This document shows, in pieces, positions 55,351 to 63,681 of a DNA stretch of 64,000 bases. Origin of the DNA: Bradyrhizobium sp. C9 (GTDB lineage Bacteria; Pseudomonadota; Alphaproteobacteria; Rhizobiales; Xanthobacteraceae); assembly GCF_002532045.1 (NCBI RefSeq), contig NZ_NWTG01000004.1, positions 248,001 to 312,000 of the forward strand. Direction: 5' to 3'. The notes beneath the pieces were generated by a model. It did not search any database, was not told where the DNA came from, and saw only the letters and a program-made list of their open reading frames with translations. Position 1 is the first letter of the stretch. The number at the start of each line of letters is the position of its first letter. Made by a program: the position numbers and the translations under genes.

Positions 55351-55385
55351 AAGAAGGGCCCCGCCGAAGCAAGGCCCTTCCTTTG
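55351..55385 (-). terminator. Terminator of the His/Tyr-rich exported protein
   Basis: GAAGGGCC and GGCCCTTC around a 12-base loop, with TTCTTTG on the minus strand, 26 bases after the stop at 55411. Confidence 0.65.
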
Positions 55386-55410
55386 ATTGTGCAGATGCGT
55401 TCGGCATCCG

Positions 55411-55656
55411 CTAGTCGTCGTCCCAGTCACGACCGCGGATCACGACGCCACGGTCGCGATAGTAATCGCGGTGATGATACCAGCCGTGGTGCCAGCCGCG
55501 ATCGTGCTCACGGTAGACGCGCGGACCGTCATATCGATCGCCGTAGTAGCCGGGGCTGCTGCCGAAATAGACGCCGACACCCTGCGCGCTGGCAATGGTC
55601 GGTGCCGTTATCGTGAGGGCCGCCGCTGCGGCAAGCGCGTAAGCAAGCTTCGTCAT
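55411..55656 (-). CDS. Exported His/Tyr/Arg-rich protein, 81 aa
   Basis: GGAGG before the ATG at 55656. Signal peptide MTKLAYALAAAAALTITAPT ending IASAQ. The mature part is YGDRYDGPRVYREHDRGWHH followed by GWYHHRDYYRDR. Short His/Tyr-rich exported proteins of this kind are frequent in Bradyrhizobium; metal binding is possible but unproven. Confidence 0.75.
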   Translation of the reverse strand: MTKLAYALAAAAALTITAPTIASAQGVGVYFGSSPGYYGDRYDGPRVYREHDRGWHHGWYHHRDYYRDRGVVIRGRDWDDD

Positions 55657-55906
55657 GACATCCTCCTTTGCAGTACCCGTTGCTAACGACTGGCTGCCAC
55701 GCATGTTGCAGGAACAAGTTCGGAACTTTCCTGAACGCCTGTTCAACATCGTGATGAGTTCGACGCGCTGCGCTCATTCTCGGACAGCGACCGACAGCGC
55801 CGCCCGCCGTCCCGTGTTTCTCCGGATTCCCCTTTAGTCGGGAACCGCGCTAGCAGCGGGGAACTTGGGCTATTGCATCAAGATCGAAATCTCCAAATTC
55901 GCCGGT

Positions 55907-55936
55907 AGGGGCCGTTAGCGTGACGCGGCCCCTTTT
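55907..55936 (+). terminator. Hairpin with T-run
   Basis: AGGGGCCG and CGGCCCCT around TTAGCGTGACG, followed by TTTC on the plus strand. It lies in the 339-base spacer (55657-55995) between the exported protein and the BLUF gene; no gene is seen there. Confidence 0.5.
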
Positions 55937-55995
55937 CATTCGGACCGCAGGTCCGTTGCCGGCTTCGTCCTTCGACGCACCGAGGCAATTTGAGG

Positions 55996-56445
55996 ATGTC
56001 GTTCACCGAGCATGCCCTGATCTATGTCAGTCGTAGCAACAGCAACGTCCAGGACAATTCCGCGAATGAGATCATTCGCAGCGTCCTCGCGCAGTCACGC
56101 TCGAAGAATGCGCGGCTCGGCGTGACCGGCGTCCTGCTGTTCAGTGAGGGTTACTTCTGCCAAGTCCTCGAAGGTGAGCGGGCCGCCGTCGAAGAGATAT
56201 TCAGCGCCATCGAGTCCGATCCGAGGCATCGCGACGTCACCCTCCTGACCTTCAGGCCAGCGACGCCGCGGCGCTTCTCCGATTGGTCGATGGCTTATGC
56301 CGGCGCCACTGCCGGCCCGGACTGGACGCGCAAGATGGAAGGCCTGCTTGCAAACCCGTCCGAGATCGACGGCGATCAGATGGACCGCGAACTGCTCGTC
56401 CTGATGACGGATCTGGTCAGACAGCAGGACCTCGACGGGCCTTAG
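55996..56445 (+). CDS. BLUF-domain blue-light sensor
   Basis: 149 residues, a short BLUF protein with a C-terminal helix and no output domain. Key residues are visible: Tyr in HALIYVSRS, Asn in SRSKNARLGVTGVLLF, Gln in GYFCQVLEG, and the WSMAY segment (Trp and Met). It binds FAD and senses blue light. Output is probably by protein-protein contact. The ATG at 55996 is used; a TTG two codons earlier has a better-placed GAGG site. Confidence 0.93.
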   Translation: MSFTEHALIYVSRSNSNVQDNSANEIIRSVLAQSRSKNARLGVTGVLLFSEGYFCQVLEGERAAVEEIFSAIESDPRHRDVTLLTFRPATPRRFSDWSMAYAGATAGPDWTRKMEGLLANPSEIDGDQMDRELLVLMTDLVRQQDLDGP

Positions 56446-56446
56446 G

Positions 56447-56641
56447 TCAGAGCCTCAGGCATCGAAGCAATCGGGCGAGCGCCGTGTTGGCGGATTGTGC
56501 GCGCCGTTCGAGGATTTCGGCCGCCGAGGCGTAGTTGCGTGCCAGGATCTGGAGCGCGCGACGAGCATCCGGCAGCGTGGACTGCCTGGCCATCTCCAGG
56601 CACTGATGCTCGAAGTAGCGAAGCTCCTCAAGTTCGGTCAT
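56447..56641 (-). CDS. Small helical protein, 64 aa
   Basis: MTELEELRYFEHQCLEMARQ, then ARRALQILARNYASAAEILE. Two amphipathic helices; tail to tail with the BLUF gene, one base apart. Small proteins like this are common in Bradyrhizobium; function unknown. Confidence 0.65.
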   Translation of the reverse strand: MTELEELRYFEHQCLEMARQSTLPDARRALQILARNYASAAEILERRAQSANTALARLLRCLRL

Positions 56642-56964
56642 TGCGATTCGTCCGATTTCATTTGCATCTTCGAACTCAGTGCGCCGACGGCCTAGTGAAA
56701 GTTTGGCAAGATTGTTGCGGACACGGGATGATCTGGTCGGAGTGTTGCTGGAGGCATGATTTGATAATCACCGCTCCGTGAGCTGCGCGGATCGACAAGC
56801 GCGCCCGATCGCATCACTATGCGTTGAGTCTTGCTTCGGACGCAGCAACGCCTTGACCGCAGTGTTGGGGCATCTTCGCGCGGATTGCGGTGGCGAGGCG
56901 TTTGGGGGAGTGGTTGGCGCGGGCCAGCGGCCGGCGCATCCTTGAGCTGGCGTTGTTGTATCAG
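56642..56964. other. Non-coding stretch
   Basis: No supported gene in about 320 bases between the small helical protein and the small membrane protein at 56965. No repeat or terminator stands out. Confidence 0.4.
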
Positions 56965-57210
56965 ATGAAGAAACGCGATTGGGCCTTCGTGGCCGCCTGT
57001 GCGGCCGGCGCGTTGCTGTTCGGTATCTGGAGTTTCCAGATGGGGATCGCGTTTCATCGCTCCTGGCAGCATGGCCCAACCGATCTCTCCAGCTCGCACC
57101 GCCGTAGCCAAGACGGCGCTCAAGTCGGCTCTCAGAGCAGCTCTTCTGCAGGTAGCCCTGCCCATCCCGCGGCCGCCGACAGCGACGAACAGGCTCGGCA
57201 GCCGCGATAG
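56965..57210 (+). CDS. Small membrane-anchored protein, 81 aa
   Basis: Starts MKKRDWAFVAACAAGALLFG, with one membrane helix up to FGIWSFQM, then a Ser/Gly-rich exposed tail. An upstream ATG at 56890 would add 25 residues without a better ribosome-binding site. Coding is likely but not certain. Confidence 0.45.
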   Translation: MKKRDWAFVAACAAGALLFGIWSFQMGIAFHRSWQHGPTDLSSSHRRSQDGAQVGSQSSSSAGSPAHPAAADSDEQARQPR

Positions 57211-57249
57211 CTGGCGCACTTGCGTTGCTCACCGCCGTATCGCCCCGAT

Positions 57250-57732
57250 CTATGCCCACGCCAGGCCCGCGACGACGGCGGGCTCATCATCGTCGGTCCT
57301 CGCACCGCTGAGGCGCCTGCGGCGCGCGCTGTCCCTGGCGCGACGATGACGCGTGTCAAACCGGCGTAGCGCCATCGGCACGCGCCGCGCGAGGCTTTGG
57401 GCGAACTCGATGACCTGCCGCACGACGGCCATGACGGTCGCCACGCGCGTGAACAGGCCGATCAGGAACACCATTGAGAAGACGTCGATATAGGCCAGCA
57501 CGTCGCCGACCAGCATCAATTCGGGAGGAAGCGGAATCCGGTGCAGATAGGCCCCGATCAGGATCACGACCGGGATCAGCGCAATCAGCTTCCGCAACGT
57601 CAGGCGGTCCAGCAGGGCTGCGAGCTCAACGACCAAGACCAGCCAGAGCCAGTCGCCGAGCGCGGCCGGCTTGTCGATCGTCCAAGTCTGCCAGAATGTC
57701 TGCCAAAACTGCCGCCAGTTCCGTTTCCACAT
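57250..57732 (-). CDS. Membrane protein, 160 aa
   Basis: Trp-rich start MWKRNWRQFWQTFWQTWTID, then two to three membrane helices (LGDWLWLVLVVELAALL, KLIALIPVVILIGAYL, LAYIDVFSMVFLIGLFTRVA) and a basic cytoplasmic tail. A TTG nine codons earlier is possible. No family recognised. Confidence 0.65.
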   Translation of the reverse strand: MWKRNWRQFWQTFWQTWTIDKPAALGDWLWLVLVVELAALLDRLTLRKLIALIPVVILIGAYLHRIPLPPELMLVGDVLAYIDVFSMVFLIGLFTRVATVMAVVRQVIEFAQSLARRVPMALRRFDTRHRRARDSARRRRLSGARTDDDEPAVVAGLAWA

Positions 57733-57768
57733 CGCAGCGTCCGCGTCCTCTTGGGCCAATACTGGTGG

Positions 57769-57933
57769 CTATGGCTTCGACGCCGCCTCGCCGCCGTCGC
57801 CCTCAATCGCGGCGCCTTCCACGTCAGCCGAATCGGCCGATGGAAAGATGCGCTCGTAATTGGCTCGGGCCTCGCGAATCAGACGCGCACGCTCGCGTTC
57901 CGACTTCGAGATGAACCTGATGATCTCGCCCAT
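57769..57933 (-). CDS. Small hypothetical protein, 54 aa
   Basis: Start at MGEIIRFISKSERERARLIR. A charged helix then an acidic Gly/Ala tail. This type of short protein is frequent in Bradyrhizobium. Function unknown. Confidence 0.6.
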   Translation of the reverse strand: MGEIIRFISKSERERARLIREARANYERIFPSADSADVEGAAIEGDGGEAASKP

Positions 57934-58020
57934 GTGCTCTCCAACGCAGGGGGAATTCTCCGTCCATCGGCAATGCAACCATCGTGCCTGACGGCCGCGC
58001 GGCCGATGGACTCGCGCCGC

Positions 58021-58281
58021 TTACCGGATCCGCCGCGGTGCTATCCGCTGCTGGCTGAACGCGACGCGCGGATTGATGCCGCAATAGGCATCACGGCCTG
58101 ACGCCGACGCCTGGCACTGCTCGTAGGTCTGGTAGCCGCAATAGCCGGGATATCCCTCGTCCCTGCCCTGGATGCACCAGGGATAGTCGTAGGGATCGGC
58201 CGCCGCCGGCTGTGCGGAGCCGACAATCCAGCTCGTGCCGAGCGCCGCGAACGCCAGAATCGCCAAATTTGACCTGCGCAT
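58021..58281 (-). CDS. DUF3551 family secreted protein
   Basis: 86 residues with a signal peptide (LAILAFAALGTSWIVGSAQP then AAA/DPYDYP). The DUF3551 pattern follows: YPWCIQGRDEGYPGYCGYQT, YEQCQASASGRDAYCGINP, with the conserved cysteines. These exported proteins are numerous in Bradyrhizobium and support the host assignment. Role unknown. Confidence 0.88.
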   Translation of the reverse strand: MRRSNLAILAFAALGTSWIVGSAQPAAADPYDYPWCIQGRDEGYPGYCGYQTYEQCQASASGRDAYCGINPRVAFSQQRIAPRRIR

Positions 58282-58431
58282 GAGCCTGCTTCCTTCTCGA
58301 TCGGCACCTAGCCGTTGATCTAGGTACGCCGGGAAGATCTGCGAGGTTTCCGCTCACCGCCTCAAGAAGGTGTGACCCGCGCGCGGAGCAGCGCATCGCA
58401 AGCCAGGGCGCCCTCGATGCGCGCGGGACAT

Positions 58432-58476
58432 ACAAAAAACACGAGGCCCGGTGTGCCTAGGAGCCCGGGCCTCGTG
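58432..58476 (-). terminator. Strong rho-independent terminator
   Basis: CACGAGGCCCG and CGGGCCTCGTG form 11-bp arms; the minus strand continues with TTTTTTG. It ends the 3-hydroxybutyryl-CoA dehydrogenase transcript, about 100 bases after its stop. Confidence 0.85.
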
Positions 58477-58577
58477 TCTGATGTCCCCCGCCTCAGTGGC
58501 GGATCAGGCATTTTGGTTACGCGAGCTTGTCCGCGCGATCCATCCCGGATGACTACGGGGTCGGGCGCACGCAGATT

Positions 58578-59429
58578 TCACTTGCTGTAGCTGTAGAACC
58601 CCTGCCCGGTCTTGCGGCCGAGATGGCCGGCATCGACCATCTCCTTCAAGAGCGGCGCCGGCCGGTACTTGGGATCGTTGAAGCCGGTGTAGAACACCTC
58701 CATCACCGACAGCATGGTGTCGAGCCCGATCAGGTCGGCCAGCGCGAGCGGGCCGATCGGATGGTTGCAGCCGAGCTTCATGCCGGCATCGATCTCTTCT
58801 GCGGTCGCAATACCTTCCTGCAGCGCGAAGATCGCCTCGTTGATCATCGGGCACAGGATGCGGTTTACTGCAAAGCCCGGGCTGTTCTTGGCGGTGATCG
58901 CGACCTTGCCGACACGCTTGGCAAACGCTTCGGCCTTGGCGACCGTGTCGTCCGAGGTCTGCAGGCCGCGGATCAGTTCGAGCAGCGCCATCACCGGGAC
59001 CGGATTGAAGAAGTGCATCCCGATGAAGCGGTCGGGACGATCGGTCGAGGCCGCAAGGCGGGTGATCGAGATCGACGAGGTGTTGGTCGCGACCAGCGCG
59101 CTCGGCTTCAGCCCGGCGCAGAGGTCCTTCAGGATCTTGACCTTCAGGTCCTCGTTCTCGGTGGCCGCTTCGATCACCAGATCGCAGGCGGCAAGCTTTG
59201 ACTTGTCCGTGGTCGCGTTGATCCGCGCGAGCGTCGCGTCGCGATCGGCCGCCGTCATCTTCTCCTTGGACACCAGGCGGTCGAGACTGGACCCGACCGT
59301 CTTCAGGCCGCGTTGCACCGCCGCGTCCGAGATGTCCACCATGGTCACGGCAAGCCCCGCCGCCGCGCAGATTTGCGCGATACCGTTGCCCATGGTTCCG
59401 GCGCCGATGATGCCAACCGTCTCGATCAT
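58578..59429 (-). CDS. 3-hydroxybutyryl-CoA dehydrogenase
   Basis: 283 residues, the full family length. NAD-binding GAGTMG at 9-14 with D at the end of the second strand (TMVDIS). The catalytic region is [19 protein letters not shown] with the histidine, and [20 protein letters not shown] holds the asparagine. The C-terminal domain has [20 protein letters not shown] and [13 protein letters not shown]. It oxidises 3-hydroxybutyryl-CoA to acetoacetyl-CoA in fatty-acid or polyhydroxybutyrate metabolism. Chromosomal, with its own terminator at 58432. Confidence 0.96.
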   Translation of the reverse strand: MIETVGIIGAGTMGNGIAQICAAAGLAVTMVDISDAAVQRGLKTVGSSLDRLVSKEKMTAADRDATLARINATTDKSKLAACDLVIEAATENEDLKVKILKDLCAGLKPSALVATNTSSISITRLAASTDRPDRFIGMHFFNPVPVMALLELIRGLQTSDDTVAKAEAFAKRVGKVAITAKNSPGFAVNRILCPMINEAIFALQEGIATAEEIDAGMKLGCNHPIGPLALADLIGLDTMLSVMEVFYTGFNDPKYRPAPLLKEMVDAGHLGRKTGQGFYSYSK

Positions 59430-59569
59430 TGTGTCTGTCCCTTCTCGTCGCTTGCGCCGCCTCGCGGCCGCATCGTCAAAAACGGCGGACCCCCGGGGCC
59501 CGCGGATGGCGCATGCATAGCAGTCTGGCCGAACGGCCGATACAGGAGGCGGCGGTATTCCGGTGAGGT

Positions 59570-59761
59570 CTATTCCGGGCGCGGCGGGATGGATCGTCGT
59601 GGCGGCACGGCGGCGCGCGGCGGCAATTGGGTGCGCGGTGGCTCGGCCGGGCGCGACGGCTCAAGCACGCGGTTGAGCCGCACAATCCACCAGGCAAACC
59701 GCCCGTAGCTGCGGCGCAGCGCCGACCCAAATCCCTCGTCGATGTCCTGGTCCCGATCCAT
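59570..59761 (-). CDS. Small proline-rich protein, 63 aa
   Basis: Start at 59761 behind [28 protein letters not shown] then a Trp-containing helix and a Pro/Arg tail ([17 protein letters not shown]). A longer in-frame start at 59848 is possible. Unknown function. Confidence 0.5.
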   Translation of the reverse strand: MDRDQDIDEGFGSALRRSYGRFAWWIVRLNRVLEPSRPAEPPRTQLPPRAAVPPRRSIPPRPE

Positions 59762-60006
59762 GCCGCTCTCGTTAACGTCGATTCGTTGAAGGAACGGTGT
59801 GACGCAATCACGCGCTGCGCCAGCCGCCGTTAGGAATTTGGCAACCATCGGCGCGCAGCCTGAAGGTTCGGCGCCGGTAATCTCCCGGATTGCACAGGGT
59901 AGACCCCCGCCGCAGCATCGCCATGGCGGCGCGACTCGCTTTTAGTTGATCGAATTTTCCGCCGCGCGCGGCGACATAAGGACATTAGACGACGAGGGCT
60001 ACGCCC

Positions 60007-60156
60007 ATGCTTTCTGAAAAATTCTTTTTGGTTCTCGAGACATTGCTCAACGGCCAGACCCACTCCGACGGCAGCCCGCGTGTGGTGAGCACGTCACCCC
60101 ACGTCCCGGTCAAGCTTCCACAGGAGAGCCAGCCGGAACGCAAGCTCCCTCGCTAG
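60007..60156 (+). CDS. Small hypothetical protein, 49 aa
   Basis: MLSEKFFLVLETLLNGQTHS followed by VVSTSPHVPVKLPQ and a charged end. GAGGG lies upstream at about 10 bases. Composition and the clean frame support coding. No family named. Confidence 0.5.
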   Translation: MLSEKFFLVLETLLNGQTHSDGSPRVVSTSPHVPVKLPQESQPERKLPR

Positions 60157-60290
60157 GCGCCTTGCCGCGAGCAAGCCTCACCGATCGCCGCAGCGCGCGA
60201 CGCCGGTCGGCAGGCTCGCGCCCGTGATCCAGCTCATAGTCGCTGAACGCGAGCCGGGCTACACCACTCTCGCAACGACGTGGTGTCGCC

Positions 60291-60506
60291 ATGGACTGTG
60301 AGACCGACGGCAAGATCGATTTCGGGAGCATCGCCGTCGCGATCTGCGTCGCCGCCTACACCGCGATCATGCTCGCCTATCTCGCCCAACACGATCTCGG
60401 CCTGACCGCAGCGCAGACGCGCCATTTCTCGATGGTGGCTGCGCTGTTCCTCGCGCTGCCGATCGCGCTGGATTTCCTGCGCACCGGCCCCGGCAACGCG
60501 CGCTGA
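60291..60506 (+). CDS. Small two-helix membrane protein, 71 aa
   Basis: Helices FGSIAVAICVAAYTAIMLAY and FSMVAALFLALPIALDFL with a short polar loop between. Ribosome-binding site weak. Unknown function. Confidence 0.6.
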   Translation: MDCETDGKIDFGSIAVAICVAAYTAIMLAYLAQHDLGLTAAQTRHFSMVAALFLALPIALDFLRTGPGNAR

Positions 60507-60634
60507 GCCCGACAACGGCGGACCTGCCACATCGGATCTCCCCTGCCGTCCATGCGCCCGCGCAACATAGCGCTAGGTGAAGCGACGCGAATCAGCGTTA
60601 CTTTGCAACTGATCACTTCGTGGGATTTGGCTGC

Positions 60635-60907
60635 ATGACCCAGCCCAGCGTCCTTGATCAGAAGATTCTGGATCAGAAGATTTTGGATCAGAACATTCGC
60701 GAGCTGCAGGAATGGCTCCGCAACGCCTGGCAGCAGCTTGCGGACCCCTCGCTCACAGCCTTCTCCCGTCGCGAGCTGCGCAACCAGATGAGGCAATGTC
60801 ACGCCGATCTGCGCGTGCAGCTGCAAGCCGCTTCCAAGCAGATGCTGAGTCAGCCGGCTGGAACGGGCAAGACGTTTGCAAGGCCTGAGCTGCGGATACT
60901 CGCCTAG
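60635..60907 (+). CDS. Hypothetical protein with tandem repeat, 90 aa
   Basis: Starts MTQPSVLDQKILDQKILDQN; an ATG 5 codons earlier is also open. The N-terminus holds three LDQ(K/N)I units from a 15-base tandem DNA repeat (60655-60699). The rest is helical (LREWLRNAWQQL-like ELQEWLRNAWQQLADPSLTA, then QMRQCHADLRVQLQAASKQM). Unknown function. Confidence 0.55.
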   Translation: MTQPSVLDQKILDQKILDQNIRELQEWLRNAWQQLADPSLTAFSRRELRNQMRQCHADLRVQLQAASKQMLSQPAGTGKTFARPELRILA

Positions 60908-61119
60908 CAGCGTGGTCAGACCGCTCCGGCTTGGCGCGAAGGGAACGCGCCGCTGTCATAATCGGCGGCGCGCCAAAATGCCGCGATCTGCTGCTGCATG
61001 CGCGCCATACGCACCCTCTGCTTGTGCAGGAATGCCCGACAAGGCGCAGCAAAACCGCCCCGGTATGCCTATATAGGGCGTCGCAGAGCGGCCGATGCCG
61101 CCAAACCTCAGGGACTCCC

Positions 61120-62409
61120 GTGTTATATCTGGAACTTGCGATCGTGGCGGTCTTGATCGTCGTCAACGGTCTGTTGTCGATGTCGGAGCTCGCGATCGTC
61201 TCCTCCCGCCCGGCGCGCCTCGCCGCGCTGGTCGAGAAAGGCGTCAGCGGCTCGCGCCGCGCGCTCGCACTGGCCTCCGATCCCGGAAAATTCCTCTCCA
61301 CGGTGCAGATCGGCATCACGCTGATCGGCGTGCTGTCGGGCGCCTTCTCGGGCGCGACGCTGGGCCAGCGGCTTTCGCAATGGCTGTTCGAGGTTGGCGT
61401 GCCGGCCAACGTCGCCGACGCTGCCGGTGTCGGCATCGTGGTCGGCGTGATCACCTATGCCTCGCTGATCGTCGGCGAGCTGGTGCCGAAGCAGATCGCG
61501 CTGCGCGATCCGGAGGCGATCGCGGTGCGGGCCGCCCCGGCGATGACGGTGATGGCAAGACTGTCGCTGCCGGTGGTGTGGCTGCTCGACCGCTCCGGCA
61601 AATCATTGCTGTGGCTGCTGGGCCATCGCGAGGATGCGCAGGACCGCGTCAGCGAGGACGAGATCAAGACGCTGGTGGTGGAAGCCGAGAACGCCGGCGT
61701 GCTGGAGCCCGGCGAAAAGGAGATGATCGCTGGCGTGATGCGGCTCGGCGATCTGCCGGTCGGCGCCGTCATGACGCCGCGCCACGAGGTCAGCCTGATC
61801 GACCTCGCCGCCCCCGCGGCCGAGATCCTGGCAACGCTGCAAAAGAGCAGTCACTCGCGCTGCGTGGTGTTCGACGGCAACCGCGATCATGCGCTCGGCA
61901 TCGTGCAGGCCAAGGACGTGCTCGACGTCTACCTCGCCGGCCAGACGCCCGATATCCGCGCGCTGACGCGCGATGCGCCGATCATTCCGGAGACCGTCGA
62001 CGCCCGCGACGTGGTCGCAATCCTGCGCGACTCCGCGGTGCATATCGGCCTCGTGCACGATGAGTACGGCACCTTCCAGGGCGTCGTCACCAGCGCCGAC
62101 ATCCTCGAGGCTATCGTCGGCGCCTTCCATACCGAGGAGGGTCCGGCCGAGCCCGCCTATGTCAGGCGCAACGACGGCTCCTATCTGATCTCGGGCTGGA
62201 TGCCGGCGCTCGAGTTCAGCGAACTGCTCGGCATCGTGCTGCCCTCGCCGCGGCCCTACCAGACCGCCGCCGGCTTCCTGCTACATGCGTTCGGCGCGAT
62301 CCCCGACACCGGAGCGAAAACCACGGCGCAGGGCTGGGACTTCGAGATCGTCGATCTCGACGGCCGGCGCATCGACAAGGTGCTGGCGAGCAAGCAGCCG
62401 GCGGCCTGA
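61120..62409 (+). CDS. CNNM/CBS-domain (hemolysin-family) membrane protein
   Basis: 429 residues from a GTG at 61120 behind GGGA; the open frame upstream has no support. N-terminal DUF21/CNNM domain with helices (LAIVAVLIVVNGLLSMSELA, FLSTVQIGITLIGVLSGAFS, IVVGVITYASLIVGELVPKQ). CBS pair from about 205 (VGAVMTPRHEVSLIDLAAPA; VHIGLVHDEYGTFQGVVTSA). C-terminal CorC/HlyC domain (SYLISGWMPALEFSELLGIV). Likely magnesium/cobalt export or ion homeostasis, despite the hemolysin label. Confidence 0.93.
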   Translation: MLYLELAIVAVLIVVNGLLSMSELAIVSSRPARLAALVEKGVSGSRRALALASDPGKFLSTVQIGITLIGVLSGAFSGATLGQRLSQWLFEVGVPANVADAAGVGIVVGVITYASLIVGELVPKQIALRDPEAIAVRAAPAMTVMARLSLPVVWLLDRSGKSLLWLLGHREDAQDRVSEDEIKTLVVEAENAGVLEPGEKEMIAGVMRLGDLPVGAVMTPRHEVSLIDLAAPAAEILATLQKSSHSRCVVFDGNRDHALGIVQAKDVLDVYLAGQTPDIRALTRDAPIIPETVDARDVVAILRDSAVHIGLVHDEYGTFQGVVTSADILEAIVGAFHTEEGPAEPAYVRRNDGSYLISGWMPALEFSELLGIVLPSPRPYQTAAGFLLHAFGAIPDTGAKTTAQGWDFEIVDLDGRRIDKVLASKQPAA

Positions 62410-62528
62410 GGTTGCCAGCCGGCCGGCCTGTTGATAACGGGCAGGACAACGAAACAGGCCACCGCGGTGTGCTATCGGCATAGCGGCAGCCCAAGCAAAT
62501 CCCGCGTAACCCCCACGGAATTGATCCC

Positions 62529-63128
62529 ATGCGCCTTACCCTCGTCGGTTCCCGCCATTTCGGCGTGACGACCTTGAACATGCTGCGCGAGCACCACGTC
62601 ACGCTGGTCAGGGTGGTCGTCCATGACGGCGAGGACCGGCTGGCGGCGGCGGCCCGGGCGGCCGGCATCGAGGTCGTTGTCCAGGCCGATCCCAAGCTGG
62701 TGACGGCCGCCGAGATCGCGCCGGGCACCGACCTGATCGTGACCGCCCACAGCCATGCCCGGGTCAGCAAGGAAGCCCTTGCCGTGGCCAAGCTTGGCGG
62801 CATCGGATACCACCCGTCGCTGCTGCCGCGTCACCGCGGCATCGCAGCGGTGGAATGGACCATCAAGGAGGGCGATCCGATCGCCGGCGGCAGCATCTAT
62901 CACCTCGCCGACCGCATGGACGCCGGCGCTATCGCCGCGCAGGACTGGGTGTTCGTCAAGAAGGGCGAGACCGCACGCGAATTGTGGGAGCGCGCGCTGG
63001 CGCCGCTCGGGCTGCGTCTGCTCGGCGAGGTCATCGACTACGGCAAGGTCAACGGCTCGCTGCCGGCCAAGCCCCAGGATGAGCAGTTTGCGACCAAGGC
63101 GCCTAACCTCAGCCCCGGCAAGCACTAA
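62529..63128 (+). CDS. Formyltransferase-family protein
   Basis: 199 residues, the catalytic domain only. MRLTLVGSRHFGVTTLNMLR is the Rossmann start; GGIGYHPSLLPRHRGIAAVE holds the HPSLLP(R)-(H)RG motif; GGSIYHLADRMDAGAIAAQD the late D-AG-I motif. Methionyl-tRNA formyltransferase and related enzymes share this fold, but the C-terminal tRNA-binding domain is absent. It may therefore act on another 10-formyl-THF-dependent acceptor. Plus strand, alone. Confidence 0.85.
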   Translation: MRLTLVGSRHFGVTTLNMLREHHVTLVRVVVHDGEDRLAAAARAAGIEVVVQADPKLVTAAEIAPGTDLIVTAHSHARVSKEALAVAKLGGIGYHPSLLPRHRGIAAVEWTIKEGDPIAGGSIYHLADRMDAGAIAAQDWVFVKKGETARELWERALAPLGLRLLGEVIDYGKVNGSLPAKPQDEQFATKAPNLSPGKH

Positions 63129-63321
63129 TCCGCTACTACGGTATCAAAACACCAATGACTCGAAAGAGTGAGCCAGATTCTCCGTTCCTGATCCGGAACC
63201 GAATTCACCATGATGTGTTTGAGTTCACAGGAACATCCGGGGCTCTCGCGACGCAGCAAATTTTGAACACATTGTGACAGGATAAGCCGCGTCATCACAC
63301 GAAATGACAGGGATTTGATTC

Positions 63322-63681
63322 ATGCGTTCGATCCGCATCCGCGACCTGATTTTGGTCACTTCGGTCGCTTCGGCTGCCGCCCTCACCGCTGCTCCCGTGT
63401 CCGCCCAGCAGCCTTATGACGGCCTTTGGAGCGTCACCGTCGTCACCAAGACCGGCAGCTGCGAGCCGTCGTCCAGTTCGACGGTGAATGTCGTCGACGG
63501 AAAGATCTCGGCGCAGGGCGCGGCGATCTCCGGCACCGTCGGCAGCGGAGGCCTTGTGCGAGTCTCGATCAATGGTGCATATGCGAACGGACAACTCAGT
63601 GGCAACTCCGGATCGGGGAAGTGGAATGGGGCATCAGCTGGCGTACCGTGCAGCGGCCGATGGGAAGCGTCCCGTCAGTAA
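63322..63681 (+). CDS. Secreted hypothetical protein, 119 aa
   Basis: Signal peptide LILVTSVASAAALTAAPVSA before QQPYDGLW. The mature part is beta-rich: LWSVTVVTKTGSCEPSSSST, VVDGKISAQGAAISGTVGSG, GQLSGNSGSGKWNG, CSGRWEA. A lipocalin-like or beta-sandwich exported protein frequent in Bradyrhizobium; function unknown. Confidence 0.75.
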   Translation: MRSIRIRDLILVTSVASAAALTAAPVSAQQPYDGLWSVTVVTKTGSCEPSSSSTVNVVDGKISAQGAAISGTVGSGGLVRVSINGAYANGQLSGNSGSGKWNGASAGVPCSGRWEASRQ

